Position numbers and translations under genes: made by a program
Shown here: piece after piece, positions 10,766 to 20,604 of the stretch
How the letters are laid out: every line of letters begins with the position of its first letter
How positions within the stretch are numbered: the first letter of the stretch is position 1
DNA from: Algoriphagus iocasae
Lineage (GTDB): Bacteria > Bacteroidota > Bacteroidia > Cytophagales > Cyclobacteriaceae
DNA length: 64,000 bases
Direction: 5' to 3'
NCBI RefSeq assembly: GCF_014206875.1
Contig: NZ_JACIJO010000001.1
Location: forward strand, 682,001 to 746,000
Notes under the pieces: generated by a model
The model's input: the letters and a program-made list of their open reading frames with translations, nothing else
What the model was told of the DNA's origin: nothing
Databases searched by the model: none

Positions 10766-12826
10766 ATGAGTCATAAAAATTTCAAACGATATACCGTTAC
10801 CTCTGCACTTCCTTATGCAAATGGCCCGCTTCATATTGGACATTTGGCAGGGTGCTACATACCTTCCGATATCTATGTTCGCTATTTGCGCAGCCTTGGC
10901 AAAGATGTAGCATACATCTGTGGCTCGGATGAGCATGGTGTAGCGATTACAATTAAAGCTAAGAAAGAAGGCAAAACGCCTCAGGAAGTGGTGGATCACT
11001 ACCATCAGATTATGAAAGGTAGTTTTCAGGAATTTGGGATCAGCTTTGATCATTATTCCCGCACTTCTGCTCCGGTACATCATGAGACTGCGCAGGGTTT
11101 TTTTAAAGATCTCTATGAAAAAGGGGAGTTCTTAGAGCAAAGCACCGAGCAATATTACGACGAGGAAGCGAAGCAGTTTTTGGCGGATAGATACATTGAG
11201 GGGACTTGCCCGAAATGTGGAAACGAGCATGCTTATGGTGATCAATGTGAGAAATGTGGAAGCTCCTTAAGTCCTACTGATCTTATCAATCCAAAATCAA
11301 AATTGAGTGGAAGAACTCCGGTTTTGAAGGAAACCAAACATTGGTTTCTGGATTTGGCGAGATATCAGAGCTTTTTGAAAAAGTGGATTCTGGAAGATCA
11401 TGCCGAAGATTGGAAAAACAACGTCTTAGGCCAATGTCGTTCTTGGCTGGAAGCCGGAGATGGTCTGCAGGCTAGATCCATGACCAGAGATTTGGATTGG
11501 GGTATCAAAGTTCCACTTGCCGATGCAGAAGGAAAGGTTCTTTATGTGTGGTTTGATGCACCGATCGGATATATCTCCTCGACGAAAGAATGGGCTGCAG
11601 AAAAGGGAATTGACTGGGAACCATATTGGAAAGATGAGGAAACTAAGCTGGTTCACTTTATAGGAAAAGATAACATTGTATTCCACTGCATTATTTTTCC
11701 GGCCATTCTGAAAACCCATGGAGGATATGTGTTGCCAGACAATGTTCCGGCAAATGAATTCTTGAATCTAGAAGGAGATAAAATCTCTACTTCAAGAAAC
11801 TGGGCTGTTTGGTTGCATGAGTATCTAGAAGAGTTTCCTGGAAAGCAGGATGTCCTTAGATATGTCCTGACTGCAAATGCACCGGAGACCAAGGATAATG
11901 ATTTTACCTGGAAGGATTTTCAGGGAAGAAATAATTCAGAATTGGTAGCGATTTATGGGAATTTCGTGAATCGGGCGGTTGTATTGACCCATAAATACTA
12001 TCAGGGAGTGATTCCAATTCGTGGTGAATTAACTGGATACGATGAGGAAGTTTTAGCTGCATTGGCAGAGTTTCCAGAGAAAATTGCTTCTTCAATTGAG
12101 CGATACAGGTTCCGTGAAGCTCTGGGAATTGTGATGGATTTGGCTCGTTTGGGTAATAAATATCTGGCAGATACCGAACCATGGAAAGTAGTCAAAACCG
12201 ATGAAGCAAGAACAGCAACTATTCTGAACATAGCTTTGAATATCGCTGCAAATCTAGCGATCGTATCTGAGCCTTTCTTACCATTCACTGCCGGGAAACT
12301 GGTGGATTTATTCGGTATGGAAAAAATTGATTGGTCTGAAGCAGGTCAGTCGGAATTATTGAAAGCAGGAACAGTTCTAGGGAAGATGGGACTGCTTTTT
12401 GAGAAAATCGAGGATGAAGTAGTAGAAAAACAAGTACAGAAACTAATGGACGCGAAAAAAGAAAACGAAGCTGCAAATGCACCGGTACCAGCAATGAAGG
12501 AGATTATCACTTATGATGATTTTGCCAAGTTGGACATGAGAGTTGTTACAGTTTTGGAAGCAGAGAAAATGCCTAAATCCAAAAAGCTGATCAAATTGAA
12601 AGTGGATACTGGGTTAGGAGAAAGAACTGTTTTGAGTGGAGTTGCTGAGCACTTCGAGCCAGAATTCTTAGTAGGTAAGCAAGTGACAATGTTGATTAAC
12701 CTTGCTCCTAGAAAAATGATGGGAATTGACTCAGAAGGAATGATTTTGATGGCAGAAGACAAGGACGGGAAGTTGAAGCTCTTGATGCCACATGAAGGTA
12801 CGGCTAGTGGATCGGGAATATCTTAA
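10766..12826 (+). CDS. metG: Methionyl-tRNA synthetase
   Basis: 686 residues. It charges tRNA-Met with methionine in the cytoplasm. The class I signature is [16 protein letters not shown] near the N-terminus. A zinc-binding knuckle has two CxxC pairs ([18 protein letters not shown], about 150-168), and the KMSKS-equivalent loop reads KISTSRNWA. An anticodon-binding helical domain follows. The C-terminal tRNA-binding EMAP-like domain (about 575-686; [18 protein letters not shown]) gives dimerisation and extra tRNA affinity. Complete and unremarkable. Confidence 0.97.
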   Translation: MSHKNFKRYTVTSALPYANGPLHIGHLAGCYIPSDIYVRYLRSLGKDVAYICGSDEHGVAITIKAKKEGKTPQEVVDHYHQIMKGSFQEFGISFDHYSRTSAPVHHETAQGFFKDLYEKGEFLEQSTEQYYDEEAKQFLADRYIEGTCPKCGNEHAYGDQCEKCGSSLSPTDLINPKSKLSGRTPVLKETKHWFLDLARYQSFLKKWILEDHAEDWKNNVLGQCRSWLEAGDGLQARSMTRDLDWGIKVPLADAEGKVLYVWFDAPIGYISSTKEWAAEKGIDWEPYWKDEETKLVHFIGKDNIVFHCIIFPAILKTHGGYVLPDNVPANEFLNLEGDKISTSRNWAVWLHEYLEEFPGKQDVLRYVLTANAPETKDNDFTWKDFQGRNNSELVAIYGNFVNRAVVLTHKYYQGVIPIRGELTGYDEEVLAALAEFPEKIASSIERYRFREALGIVMDLARLGNKYLADTEPWKVVKTDEARTATILNIALNIAANLAIVSEPFLPFTAGKLVDLFGMEKIDWSEAGQSELLKAGTVLGKMGLLFEKIEDEVVEKQVQKLMDAKKENEAANAPVPAMKEIITYDDFAKLDMRVVTVLEAEKMPKSKKLIKLKVDTGLGERTVLSGVAEHFEPEFLVGKQVTMLINLAPRKMMGIDSEGMILMAEDKDGKLKLLMPHEGTASGSGIS

Positions 12827-12851
12827 GAAATAGGAACCAAGATTTTAGTAT

Positions 12852-12876
12852 TGTCAGGCTGAGCGAAGTCGAAGCC
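12852..12876. repeat. REP-like motif after metG
   Basis: The stretch TGTCAGGCTGAGC followed by GAAGTCGAAGCC resembles an intergenic repeat I recall from many Bacteroidota genomes. Only one copy is seen in this window, so repeat status is from memory rather than shown here. Confidence 0.35.
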
Positions 12877-12935
12877 ATTTTAGAGTATCTAGTAAAAAGT
12901 ATCTGGTATCAAGAGCCTAGAATCTAGAACCAAGA

Positions 12936-12986
12936 AGAGCCAAGAATTTCGGGTAAGTTTTCGAAATTCTTGGCTCTATTCTTTTT
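12936..12986. terminator. Long perfect hairpin between metG and the YitT gene
   Basis: 16-bp perfect stem (AGAGCCAAGAATTTCG at 12936-12951, complement at 12962-12977) around a 10-nt loop, followed by ATTCTTTTT. It likely terminates metG. An outer, imperfect pairing (GTATCAAGA near 12906 with TCTTGATAC near 12999) extends the structure, so the element is larger than a simple terminator. Confidence 0.6.
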
Positions 12987-13024
12987 AAGTCTAATATCTT
13001 GATACTGGTGTCTAGGGACTTTTC

Positions 13025-13930
13025 CTAATGCAATGGTCTTTTCTTGATCATACCACCCTTTGTATCCTTGATCGGGTATTGGATCACAAAGGCTTTGGGG
13101 TCTATTTTTTCGATTTCTACCAGCATCTTGGTGACTTCCAGTCGGGTGATCACACAGAATAAAACCTTTCTATCTGGAAGTTGATTGGCTTTGTCTCCAT
13201 ATCCACCGTCAGATTTCAGCACGGTTACCCCTCTGCCTAAATCATAAGAAATCATCTGCTTGATATCTTCATTGTGTGAAGACATTATCATGACGCCTAG
13301 GTATTCTTCCACACCATTGATGATAAAATCGACAGTCTTGGAAGCAGAAAAATAGGTCAGCATAGAATACATGGCTGTTTCTATATCCACAAAAATTGCA
13401 GCGACTAGAAAAAGGCAGACATTAAATACAGTAATAAAGTCACCAACTGTTAAACTGGATTTTCTGCTGACAGAAATCGCTAAAACTTCTGTCCCGTCGA
13501 TAACGGCACCGCCTCTAATTGCAAAACCAATCCCAGAACCCAAGAAAAAACCGCCGAAAACCGCAATCAAAAGCTTGTCTGCAGTGATGGCAGGAACTTC
13601 TATATAATGCACTAGCAATGCAAGACCAAAGATTGCCAAGGTGCTTTTGATCGCAAATGGAACTGAAACCTGTCTTGCCCCTAATAAGATAAAAGGGAGG
13701 TTGACCAAAATAATCAATACGGAAAGATTGACAGGGGTAAGCATTTCCAGAAGCAAGGACATACCCATAGCTCCACCATCGAAAAATCCATTAGGAAGCA
13801 AAAATCCTTTTAACCCAATACTCGCCATCACCACACCGATTGCTATAAACAGACCGTCTTTCAGTTGTCGGTATAGGGTGATTCGCTTGATTAGTGGGTT
13901 ATCTTCTATGTTCAGTATTGACTTTACCAT
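13025..13930 (-). CDS. YitT family membrane protein (DUF161/DUF2179)
   Basis: 301 residues with about five or six TM segments in the first 200 residues, including LPNGFFDGGAMGMSLLLEML and FGGFFLGSGIGFAIRGGAVIDG, the glycine-rich signatures of the YitT repeat. A C-terminal soluble DUF2179 domain follows (about 210-290; DLGRGVTVLKSDGGY). The family is widespread in bacteria with unproven transport function. It is convergent with metG and has no operon partner. Confidence 0.85.
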   Translation of the reverse strand: MVKSILNIEDNPLIKRITLYRQLKDGLFIAIGVVMASIGLKGFLLPNGFFDGGAMGMSLLLEMLTPVNLSVLIILVNLPFILLGARQVSVPFAIKSTLAIFGLALLVHYIEVPAITADKLLIAVFGGFFLGSGIGFAIRGGAVIDGTEVLAISVSRKSSLTVGDFITVFNVCLFLVAAIFVDIETAMYSMLTYFSASKTVDFIINGVEEYLGVMIMSSHNEDIKQMISYDLGRGVTVLKSDGGYGDKANQLPDRKVLFCVITRLEVTKMLVEIEKIDPKAFVIQYPIKDTKGGMIKKRPLH

Positions 13931-14195
13931 CCTTCAAAATTAGTTCAATTCATCTAGACTTCTCTATGTGCCCGATGAAGTAAAGCGTATTTTTTTTCTT
14001 AACTTAATAAAAAAAGATCGGGAATTCTTTTAGTGTTATTTGAGAGGTATAGGGTTAATAAAAAGCCAAAATTTTTATTAAAAACATAAAAAAAATCAGA
14101 ACTGGTAAAAATTTTATCGCATTTGACTAAAATTTTTGACTTTTATGTATTTTACTCTATCTTATTTGACTTACAACCCATAAAGTTTGATTTTC

Positions 14196-15623
14196 ATGAA
14201 AACAGAAGGATATAGTGCCGGAGAACATTTTGACGAAATGTTTACTCCGGATGGGAAGGTTCGCCCTCATTACGAAGGTTTTTTTAAGTTTTTGGATAAG
14301 GCTTCAGCAAAAAAAATGAAGCATCTTCAGTTTTCGGCCAATAAGACCCAATTGGCAATGGGAATGACTTTTAACGTCTATCATGACAATCAAGGAATGG
14401 AGAAAATCCTTCATTTGGACATTATTCCCAGGATCATTTCCAATCAGGAATGGAAAAAACTGGAAGCGGGTCTCAAGCAACGGGTGCATGCATTGAATCT
14501 TTTCCTTCAGGATATCTATAATGATCAAAAAATCCTGAAAGATGGCGTTGTTCCAGCTGAGTTGATTTTGAAAAGCAAGGATTATCTCAAGCCATGTATT
14601 GGTTTGACTCCGCCGAAAGGGATTTGGTGTCATATCACAGGAACAGATCTCGTCAGGGATAAAAGCGGGGAGTTTTACATTTTGGAAGATAACCTTCGCT
14701 GTCCTTCTGGAGTTTCTTATATGCTCGAAAGCCGAGAAATCATTAAGAGGGTATATCCCGAACTTTTCAACCAAAAAGGAGTGATGCCGGTATCAGATTA
14801 CCCGGCCAAACTTCTTAAAATGCTTCAGAATATCAGTGGCAAAGCAAAGCCTGTGGTGGGAGTTTTGACTCCGGGAATCTACAATTCGGCATACTTTGAA
14901 CATTCCTATCTGGCTTTACAAATGGGAGTGGAGCTCGTCAGTGGAGTGGATCTGATTGTAGAAAACAAGAAAGTATACATGCAGACCACCAAAGGGCTTC
15001 AGCAAATCGATGTGATTTATAGAAGGATTGATGATACCTTTTTGGATCCTTTGGCTTTCAATCCTGAGTCTATGCTTGGGATTCCTGGCATTTTCGAAGC
15101 CTATAAGGCAGGGAATGTTGGACTGGCCAATGCACCTGGAACCGGAGTAGCAGATGATAAAGCTGTCTATGCCTATGTGCCAAAGATTATAAAGTATTAT
15201 CTGGATGAAGATCCGATTTTGCATAATGTTCCAACTTACCTCTGCAGGGAAGAATCCGATAGGAAGTATGTATTAGATAATATTCAGGATTTGGTAGTGA
15301 AAGAGACAAATGCTGCAGGGGGGTATGGAATGCTAATTGGTCCCAAAGCCACTAAGGAGGAGCATCAGCATTTCAAAACTTTGATCAAAAACAATCCGAC
15401 CAATTACATCGCCCAACCCACTTTATCACTTTCTACAGTCCCGAGTTTGACAGAAGAAGGCGTAGTTGGTAGACATGTCGATTTGAGACCTTATGTCTTA
15501 TACGGAGAAGAAATAGAGGTTATTCCGGGTGCTTTGACTCGCGTGGCGCTGAAAAAAGGCTCACTTGTGGTGAACAGCTCTCAAGGAGGAGGAAGTAAGG
15601 ATACTTGGGTTTTATATAACTAA
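14196..15623 (+). CDS. Circularly permuted ATP-grasp protein (DUF404/DUF407 type)
   Basis: 475 residues starting from the ATG at 14196; an upstream TTG at 14187 is a poorer start. Family landmarks are DIYNDQKILKDGVVP, FYILEDNLRCPSGVSYMLE, DVIYRRIDDTFLDPL, KAVYAYVPKIIKYYL and a C-terminal VNSSQGGGSKDTWV. These proteins have an ATP-grasp fold with permuted strand order and are proposed amide-bond (peptide) ligases. It is the first gene of a conserved cassette with the alpha-E gene seven bases downstream and a transglutaminase-like gene after that. The substrate is unknown for this family. Confidence 0.88.
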   Translation: MKTEGYSAGEHFDEMFTPDGKVRPHYEGFFKFLDKASAKKMKHLQFSANKTQLAMGMTFNVYHDNQGMEKILHLDIIPRIISNQEWKKLEAGLKQRVHALNLFLQDIYNDQKILKDGVVPAELILKSKDYLKPCIGLTPPKGIWCHITGTDLVRDKSGEFYILEDNLRCPSGVSYMLESREIIKRVYPELFNQKGVMPVSDYPAKLLKMLQNISGKAKPVVGVLTPGIYNSAYFEHSYLALQMGVELVSGVDLIVENKKVYMQTTKGLQQIDVIYRRIDDTFLDPLAFNPESMLGIPGIFEAYKAGNVGLANAPGTGVADDKAVYAYVPKIIKYYLDEDPILHNVPTYLCREESDRKYVLDNIQDLVVKETNAAGGYGMLIGPKATKEEHQHFKTLIKNNPTNYIAQPTLSLSTVPSLTEEGVVGRHVDLRPYVLYGEEIEVIPGALTRVALKKGSLVVNSSQGGGSKDTWVLYN

Positions 15624-15630
15624 TTGAACT

Positions 15631-16623
15631 ATGCTGAGTAGAGTAGCAAATCATATTTATTGGCTGGGAAGATACCTGGAAAGAGCAGAAAACTACGCTC
15701 GATTTATTGACGTGAATTTTAACCTGATGCAAGATTTGCCTCTGGATCTGAAAGAGCAATGGCAACCTTTGATTGCGGCGACTGGAGATATGAAATTGTA
15801 TCTGGATACCCATCAGACATTTTCCAGGGATCAGGTTTTGTTTTTCCTTTCATTTGATGAAAAGAACCCCAATTCCATGATCAATACCATCAGCCATGCC
15901 AGGGAAAATGCGAGAATTATCAGAGAAAGTTTGAGCAAAGAAACTTGGGAAGAAGTCAATGAATTGTATTACATGATCAAACATGGGGCTGAGAAGAGGT
16001 TATGGAAAAAAGAAGATCCCCGTGAGTTTTTTGAAAAAATCAAAAATCAGATTCTACTGATTTATGGCATTGCCGATAATACCGTGGCCAGAGTAGAAGG
16101 TTGGTTTTTCCGTCAGCTCGGGCAATTTCTAGAAAGGGCTGATCAGACTTCCCGAATTTTGGATGTGAAATATCATATCCTTTTGCCTTCACCGGAAGAG
16201 GTAGGAACACCTTTGGATTTTCTTCATTGGATGGCTCTGTTGAAATCTGTGACTGGTTTTAATTCCTATCGTAGACTATATGGAAACATCGATCCGGCTG
16301 GAGTAGTGGAGTTTTTGGTGTTGAATAAATACTTCCCAAGATCCATTTATTATTGCATCAAAGAAGCTGAAAAATGCCTTCTAAATATATCTGGAAACTC
16401 TGGTGGAGGGTATCAAAATAGCGCTGAGAAGGCTATGGGAGAACTTCGGTCCAAACTGGAATATGCAGAAGTTGGAGAGATCATTACGATTGGTCTTCAT
16501 GAATATCTGGATAATCTCCAGATCAAAATCAATCATATCTCCAACCATGTCAATGAGAACTTCTTTACCATCAAAGACAATTTGGCATTTCAGACCAGCG
16601 AACAATCACAATCGCAGTCCTAA
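15631..16623 (+). CDS. Alpha-E domain protein (DUF403)
   Basis: 330 residues, almost wholly helical. The characteristic opening is MLSRVANHIYWLGRYLERAE, repeated in spirit at GQFLERADQTSRILDVKYH. The alpha-E domain is known from genomic context with permuted ATP-grasp ligases and transglutaminase-like proteins (the amidoligase survey of Iyer and colleagues). No catalytic role is established. The seven-base gap from the ATP-grasp gene implies cotranscription. Confidence 0.88.
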   Translation: MLSRVANHIYWLGRYLERAENYARFIDVNFNLMQDLPLDLKEQWQPLIAATGDMKLYLDTHQTFSRDQVLFFLSFDEKNPNSMINTISHARENARIIRESLSKETWEEVNELYYMIKHGAEKRLWKKEDPREFFEKIKNQILLIYGIADNTVARVEGWFFRQLGQFLERADQTSRILDVKYHILLPSPEEVGTPLDFLHWMALLKSVTGFNSYRRLYGNIDPAGVVEFLVLNKYFPRSIYYCIKEAEKCLLNISGNSGGGYQNSAEKAMGELRSKLEYAEVGEIITIGLHEYLDNLQIKINHISNHVNENFFTIKDNLAFQTSEQSQSQS

Positions 16624-16719
16624 TTTTAATTTCCACAAATGATCAAGTTTAATTCTTTTTTCTGAGAATTATGTTTTGTTCAAATATCTCCCGAAATCAA
16701 GGAGAATTAAATCCTCCTT

Positions 16720-17580
16720 ATGAAACTTCAAATACAGCATCTTACTGAATACAAGTATGATAACCCGGTCTTTTTGGGAATTCATCTCCTGTTTTTAATT
16801 CCTCAAAATCGACTTTATTTCGATGTGTTAAAACAGGATTTAGTAGTTCATCCTAAACCTGAAGGAAATCATGTCAGGATGGATCTTTCGGGGAATTTTT
16901 ACACTCAAGTCTGGTTTCTTGATATGAGTGAAAAGCTCCAGATTCAAAGTGAGTTGGTTTTGAAGGTGAAAGAGTTTAATCCCTTTTCATTTTTGATTGA
17001 TGAACAATTTCTTCAATCCGTTGCGAATAAAACTTATCCGAAATTCAGTTATCTAGGTCTTGAGAAAGAGCTCGCCAATTACTATTTGGTGGATACTGGG
17101 GATAAGATGATGCTTGATTTTGTAATGGAATATTGGCGTGGTCCTGAAGATGTGATAGGATTTTTATTTAGGATCACTGCAGCTATACACAGCCAATGGG
17201 ACCACTTAATTCGTCATGAGATGGATATCTGGGAGCCTGCATATACATTTTCTGAGAAAAAAGGCTCATGCCGTGATTTAGCTTATATGCAAATGAGCCT
17301 TTTAGGATCGATAGGCTTGGCTACCAGATTTATAAGTGGCTATGCTTTTAATCCTAACTTGAAAGATGGACATGAGCTTCATGCCTGGCTGGAGGTGTAT
17401 TTGCCGGGTGGCGGCTGGGTAGGACTGGATCCCAGCTTAGGCTTGCTGACAGATCATCGTTATGTTCCTTTAGCATGTCATGCCAAACCAGAGTTGGCTT
17501 CCCCAGTCCAAGGTTCCTTTAATGGAGAAGGAAATTCCACCTTACATACAGAAGTTCAAATCAGCCAAATATTAGATTAA
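16720..17580 (+). CDS. Transglutaminase-like cysteine protease/amidase of the ATP-grasp cassette
   Basis: 286 residues. An N-terminal beta domain (about 1-85; HLTEYKYDNPV) is followed by the transglutaminase core with a complete catalytic triad: Cys184 in KGSCRD, His221 in ELHAW and Asp237 in GLDPS. There is no signal peptide, so it is cytoplasmic. It follows the alpha-E gene after 96 bases. In this conserved cassette it is thought to cleave or trim the peptide-like bond made by the ATP-grasp ligase; that is inference from context. Its stop codon overlaps that of the convergent lipoprotein gene. Confidence 0.87.
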   Translation: MKLQIQHLTEYKYDNPVFLGIHLLFLIPQNRLYFDVLKQDLVVHPKPEGNHVRMDLSGNFYTQVWFLDMSEKLQIQSELVLKVKEFNPFSFLIDEQFLQSVANKTYPKFSYLGLEKELANYYLVDTGDKMMLDFVMEYWRGPEDVIGFLFRITAAIHSQWDHLIRHEMDIWEPAYTFSEKKGSCRDLAYMQMSLLGSIGLATRFISGYAFNPNLKDGHELHAWLEVYLPGGGWVGLDPSLGLLTDHRYVPLACHAKPELASPVQGSFNGEGNSTLHTEVQISQILD

Positions 17581-18344
17581 TCAGCGTAGACTGCTTCATC
17601 TGGTTTTTCGAAGATAGAATCATCAAATTTTTCATCCAGAAGTAGAATGTCTGAAAAGCTTACTTGGTATTTTATGCCTTTGGTAGAATCGTTTTCAAAG
17701 GTGTATCCAGTTAAATATCTCGGAAAAACCAATCCATCAGCATCTCTATAATCATCGTATTTCAAAGCGGTAAACGTAGGATTTTGGTTCCCAAAAAATG
17801 AAACCGTGTACAGTAAATATTCAAGCCTACCAGTCTCAGGGTTTAGCAGCATAAAGTATTGATCATCGGGAGAACTACCTGTTCCAGGGGCCATTTTTGC
17901 CTGTAAGGTTTTGTAAGAAACTCCATTCACCATTTTGTTTTCTACTTCTGAAACTGATACTCCTGGATCTGTGAAAACATAAGGGATAGAGTAAAAATAG
18001 AAGTAAAGGTTATGGTAAAAGTTGATGGATCTTCCACCAAATGCCGATCTGTTTGGGCTGATCCAAGTTCCCTGATCATCCTTACCAATTGAGAATCCTG
18101 AGCCATCCAATCTGATTTTTCTGGAATCCAGATTGATGAAATAATTTTCCCGAGTCAGATTGGTTTCATGAATCATCATAAAACTCATGGCTTTAGCATG
18201 GATCCATTTTGACCAATCACCGTGTTTTTCCAAAAGTTCCTGAAATTCCGGATTCACTTTTGGCATTTCTTTAACGGTTTCTTTTTCACAGGCTACCAAT
18301 AAAAAGACGGAAAAGAGAATAGCAATTGCGTTTAGGTTTTTCAT
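17577..18344 (-). CDS. Lipoprotein, DUF6503-like
   Basis: About 255 residues. The start at 18344 gives MKNLNAIAILFSVFLLVAC, a clean lipoprotein signal peptide with Cys at 19; upstream in-frame ATGs to 18374 are possible. The mature part begins EKETVKEMPKVNPEFQELLE and contains a beta-rich domain with FINLDSRKIRLDGSGFSIG and LNPETGRLEYLLYTV, resembling Bacteroidota DUF6503 outer-membrane lipoproteins of unknown role. Its 3' end overlaps the transglutaminase gene tail to tail by four bases. Confidence 0.65.
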   Translation of the reverse strand: MKNLNAIAILFSVFLLVACEKETVKEMPKVNPEFQELLEKHGDWSKWIHAKAMSFMMIHETNLTRENYFINLDSRKIRLDGSGFSIGKDDQGTWISPNRSAFGGRSINFYHNLYFYFYSIPYVFTDPGVSVSEVENKMVNGVSYKTLQAKMAPGTGSSPDDQYFMLLNPETGRLEYLLYTVSFFGNQNPTFTALKYDDYRDADGLVFPRYLTGYTFENDSTKGIKYQVSFSDILLLDEKFDDSIFEKPDEAVYAD

Positions 18345-18469
18345 AGAATTTAGGTTCATCATTGAATGGATCAAATAAAATCAAATTGGATTAGATAGAC
18401 CTATCGGGTGGTTGACAATTCAGATAAAAAAAATACTTTGGAATTAGTCTAAATAATAATTGTGTTTAT

Positions 18470-18477
18470 TAGATTTG
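18470..18477 (+). promoter_or_regulatory. Candidate -7 element for the PepSY gene
   Basis: TAGATTTG matches TAnnTTTG, 56 bases before the ATG at 18533, in the AT-rich divergent spacer. No -33 box is visible. Confidence 0.4.
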
Positions 18478-18532
18478 TGATTTAATAGGAAAGTCAAACT
18501 CCTAAAAAGCCATTAATCTATTTAATCAATCC

Positions 18533-19753
18533 ATGAGGAATTCAACACTTTGGGAAAAATTCAGGCATGTAATCAATGAGATCCACCTTTATGCAGGATT
18601 AATTTCAGGAATCATTGTTGTGGCAGTTTGCCTTAGCGGTACCATCTATGTTTATAATTCAGAGATCAGGGAAAGTGCCAGTCCTGAACTGTATTCAGTA
18701 GAAGAATCTGGAACCAGAATGTCTGCCGAATCTCTAAAAAACAAATTGGAGTCCGAGTTTCAGTCCAACGTGGTAGGGGTCAATTGGAATAATGAACCCG
18801 ATCAAAGTGTGCAGTTTACCTTGAAGGAAGAAGGAGAGAAAGGAAGAGGTACCACCTATTTTGTCAATCCATATACAGGTGAAGTTCTTGGCGATTCAGG
18901 CGTCAAAACATCCGCAGCGGAATTTATGGGCTATATGTTTAGCCTTCATCGCTGGTTGATGCTGGATCGAATCGAAACTCCGATGCTGGAAAGTATGTCA
19001 AATCGCGATTTGGGAAGATTGATTAATGGAATTGCGACTTTACTTTTTACACTTGGTGTTTTGACTGGGATCGTGATCTGGTTTCCAAAAAAAGTGAAGA
19101 ACTGGAGACAGGGCTTAAAAGTAAAATGGAATGCCAATTGGAAAAGAGTTAACCATGATCTTCATAATACCCTGGCATTTTATTCCCTGATTTTTCTTTT
19201 GTTAATGGGAGTTACTGGGCCATTTTGGTCGTTTAGTTGGTATAGAGAAGGCTGGCAAAAAACCTGGGATACTTATCAGGAGCCAGGTCAAAGAAATGAA
19301 TCAAATGAAAAAAAGGAAGAGCCTGTTTTAAGTTCTGGAGAATTTAAGACTTTGGATGAAATTATTGCAGCCACTGATAAGACGCTTTCTTACGACGGAA
19401 TTTATAGAATTTCCCTTCCTGAAAAGACCTCAGAGCCTGTAAGCATCAGCAAATATAGAACTGGATTTTTTGCAAGATCAGGTTCAGATCAGTTGAAAAT
19501 CAATGGAGCAACCCTGGAAGTTATGGAGGCGAATTTATTTTCAGATCTTCCTTTTAGGCAACAAGTTGGAAGGTCTGTGAAGTCACTTCATACAGGAGAG
19601 ATTTTTGGACAGTTCACTAAATTCATCTGGTTTTTAGCTTGTTTGGTCGCTACCAGTTTGCCGATTACTGGTACTTTGATTTGGCTAAATAAGAAGAAAA
19701 AGAAATCAAAGAAAAAAGGGAAAGTAACCAAAACAGTTCTGGAGTCTGCATAA
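18533..19753 (+). CDS. PepSY-associated TM protein
   Basis: 406 residues with the PiuB/PepSY_TM layout: a first TM at about 18-40 (HLYAGLISGIIVVAVCLSGT), a periplasmic PepSY region, paired TMs near 160-180 and 210-230 (DLHNTLAFYSLIFLLLMGVT), a second periplasmic part, and a last TM near 365-390 followed by a lysine-rich tail. LHRW and HDLHNT histidines could bind haem, as in related iron-siderophore reductases. Such proteins often accompany TonB receptors, but none is next to it here. It ends at a terminator before the envelope-stress operon. Confidence 0.82.
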   Translation: MRNSTLWEKFRHVINEIHLYAGLISGIIVVAVCLSGTIYVYNSEIRESASPELYSVEESGTRMSAESLKNKLESEFQSNVVGVNWNNEPDQSVQFTLKEEGEKGRGTTYFVNPYTGEVLGDSGVKTSAAEFMGYMFSLHRWLMLDRIETPMLESMSNRDLGRLINGIATLLFTLGVLTGIVIWFPKKVKNWRQGLKVKWNANWKRVNHDLHNTLAFYSLIFLLLMGVTGPFWSFSWYREGWQKTWDTYQEPGQRNESNEKKEEPVLSSGEFKTLDEIIAATDKTLSYDGIYRISLPEKTSEPVSISKYRTGFFARSGSDQLKINGATLEVMEANLFSDLPFRQQVGRSVKSLHTGEIFGQFTKFIWFLACLVATSLPITGTLIWLNKKKKKSKKKGKVTKTVLESA

Positions 19754-19760
19754 TATTTAA

Positions 19761-19787
19761 GGTCTTCTGATTAGTAGAAGGCTTTTT
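19761..19787 (+). terminator. Terminator after the PepSY gene
   Basis: 8-bp stem GGTCTTCT/AGAAGGCT (two G-U pairs) with a 7-nt loop, ending in TTTTT. Confidence 0.65.
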
Positions 19788-19799
19788 CATTTCCCCAAT

Positions 19800-19816
19800 T
19801 TTAAGAGAATCTTAAG
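19800..19816 (+). promoter_or_regulatory. OmpR/PmrA-like response-regulator box before the GT2-ArnT operon
   Basis: TTTAAG-AGAAT-CTTAAG: two half-sites 11 bp apart, the geometry used by OmpR-family dimers and close to the enterobacterial PmrA box. A near-identical copy lies at 24911-24927 before the RND pump. The regulator is probably the response regulator encoded at 22869. Confidence 0.6.
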
Positions 19817-19871
19817 GTTGATTTTAGGGGAATAAAAGCTGAAATATAGTGATTTGCCTTTTTAAGGAAAG

Positions 19872-20600
19872 ATGGCATCAATCACAATTGTAATTCCAGT
19901 TTATAACGAAGAAGCGGGTATTCCGGCAATTGTGGAGGCTTTTGGGCCGTATTTTAAAAGCACTTCACTGAATGCAAAAGTTCTTTTTGTAAACGACGGT
20001 TCCACAGACCAAAGTCTTCAGGAAATTGAAAAAGTCTGTCTCCTTAATGATCATTTCGAGTTTATTTCCTTTGAAAAAAATGCTGGCTTAAGTGCTGCGA
20101 TCAAGGCAGGATTTGATTATTCGCAAAGCGATTGGGTAGGATACATAGATGCGGATCTTCAAACTGACCCGATGGATTTTTTATCCTATGAGGCGTTTTT
20201 GGGCGAATTTGATCTTATTACAGGAAAGCGGGTTAACCGAAAAGATAGCTTCGTCAAAAACTTATCATCTTCCTTTGCAAATTGGTTTAGAGACAGCTTG
20301 CTTCATGACCATGTTTCTGATTCGGGTTGCCCTTTGAAAATCATCAGAAAAGACCTTGCAGTCTCTCTTCCTTTTTTTAAAGGAATGCATCGGTTTATCC
20401 CGGCTTTGGTATTAATGCAAGGCGGGAAATTAAAAGAATTACCAGTTTCCCATTTTCCAAGAGTTACAGGCAAAAGTAAGTTTCATTTATGGAATCGCCT
20501 GCTTTCGCCTTTTCTAGATACGTTAGCTGTGAGGTGGATGATGAAAAGGAAAATTGATTATAAAATCAGAAGTACGAATTCATTGACTCATCCAAATTGA
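19872..20600 (+). CDS. Family 2 glycosyltransferase (polyprenyl-phosphate sugar synthase type)
   Basis: 242 residues with a GT-A fold: IVIPVYNEEAGIPAIVEAF at the N-terminus, FVNDGSTDQS and the metal-binding DADLQTDP. Length and order resemble DPM1/ArnC-type enzymes that load a sugar onto polyprenyl phosphate. No C-terminal membrane helices are present, unlike ArnC/GtrB. It lies four bases before the LAB_N-ArnT fusion, which would use such a lipid-linked sugar, so the pair probably makes and transfers a sugar to lipid A or another envelope glycolipid. Confidence 0.85.
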   Translation: MASITIVIPVYNEEAGIPAIVEAFGPYFKSTSLNAKVLFVNDGSTDQSLQEIEKVCLLNDHFEFISFEKNAGLSAAIKAGFDYSQSDWVGYIDADLQTDPMDFLSYEAFLGEFDLITGKRVNRKDSFVKNLSSSFANWFRDSLLHDHVSDSGCPLKIIRKDLAVSLPFFKGMHRFIPALVLMQGGKLKELPVSHFPRVTGKSKFHLWNRLLSPFLDTLAVRWMMKRKIDYKIRSTNSLTHPN

Positions 20601-20604
20601 AAAA

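Noticed and set aside
14304..14774. 156-residue minus-strand frame
   Set aside because: Antisense to the ATP-grasp gene, whose motifs run across the whole interval.
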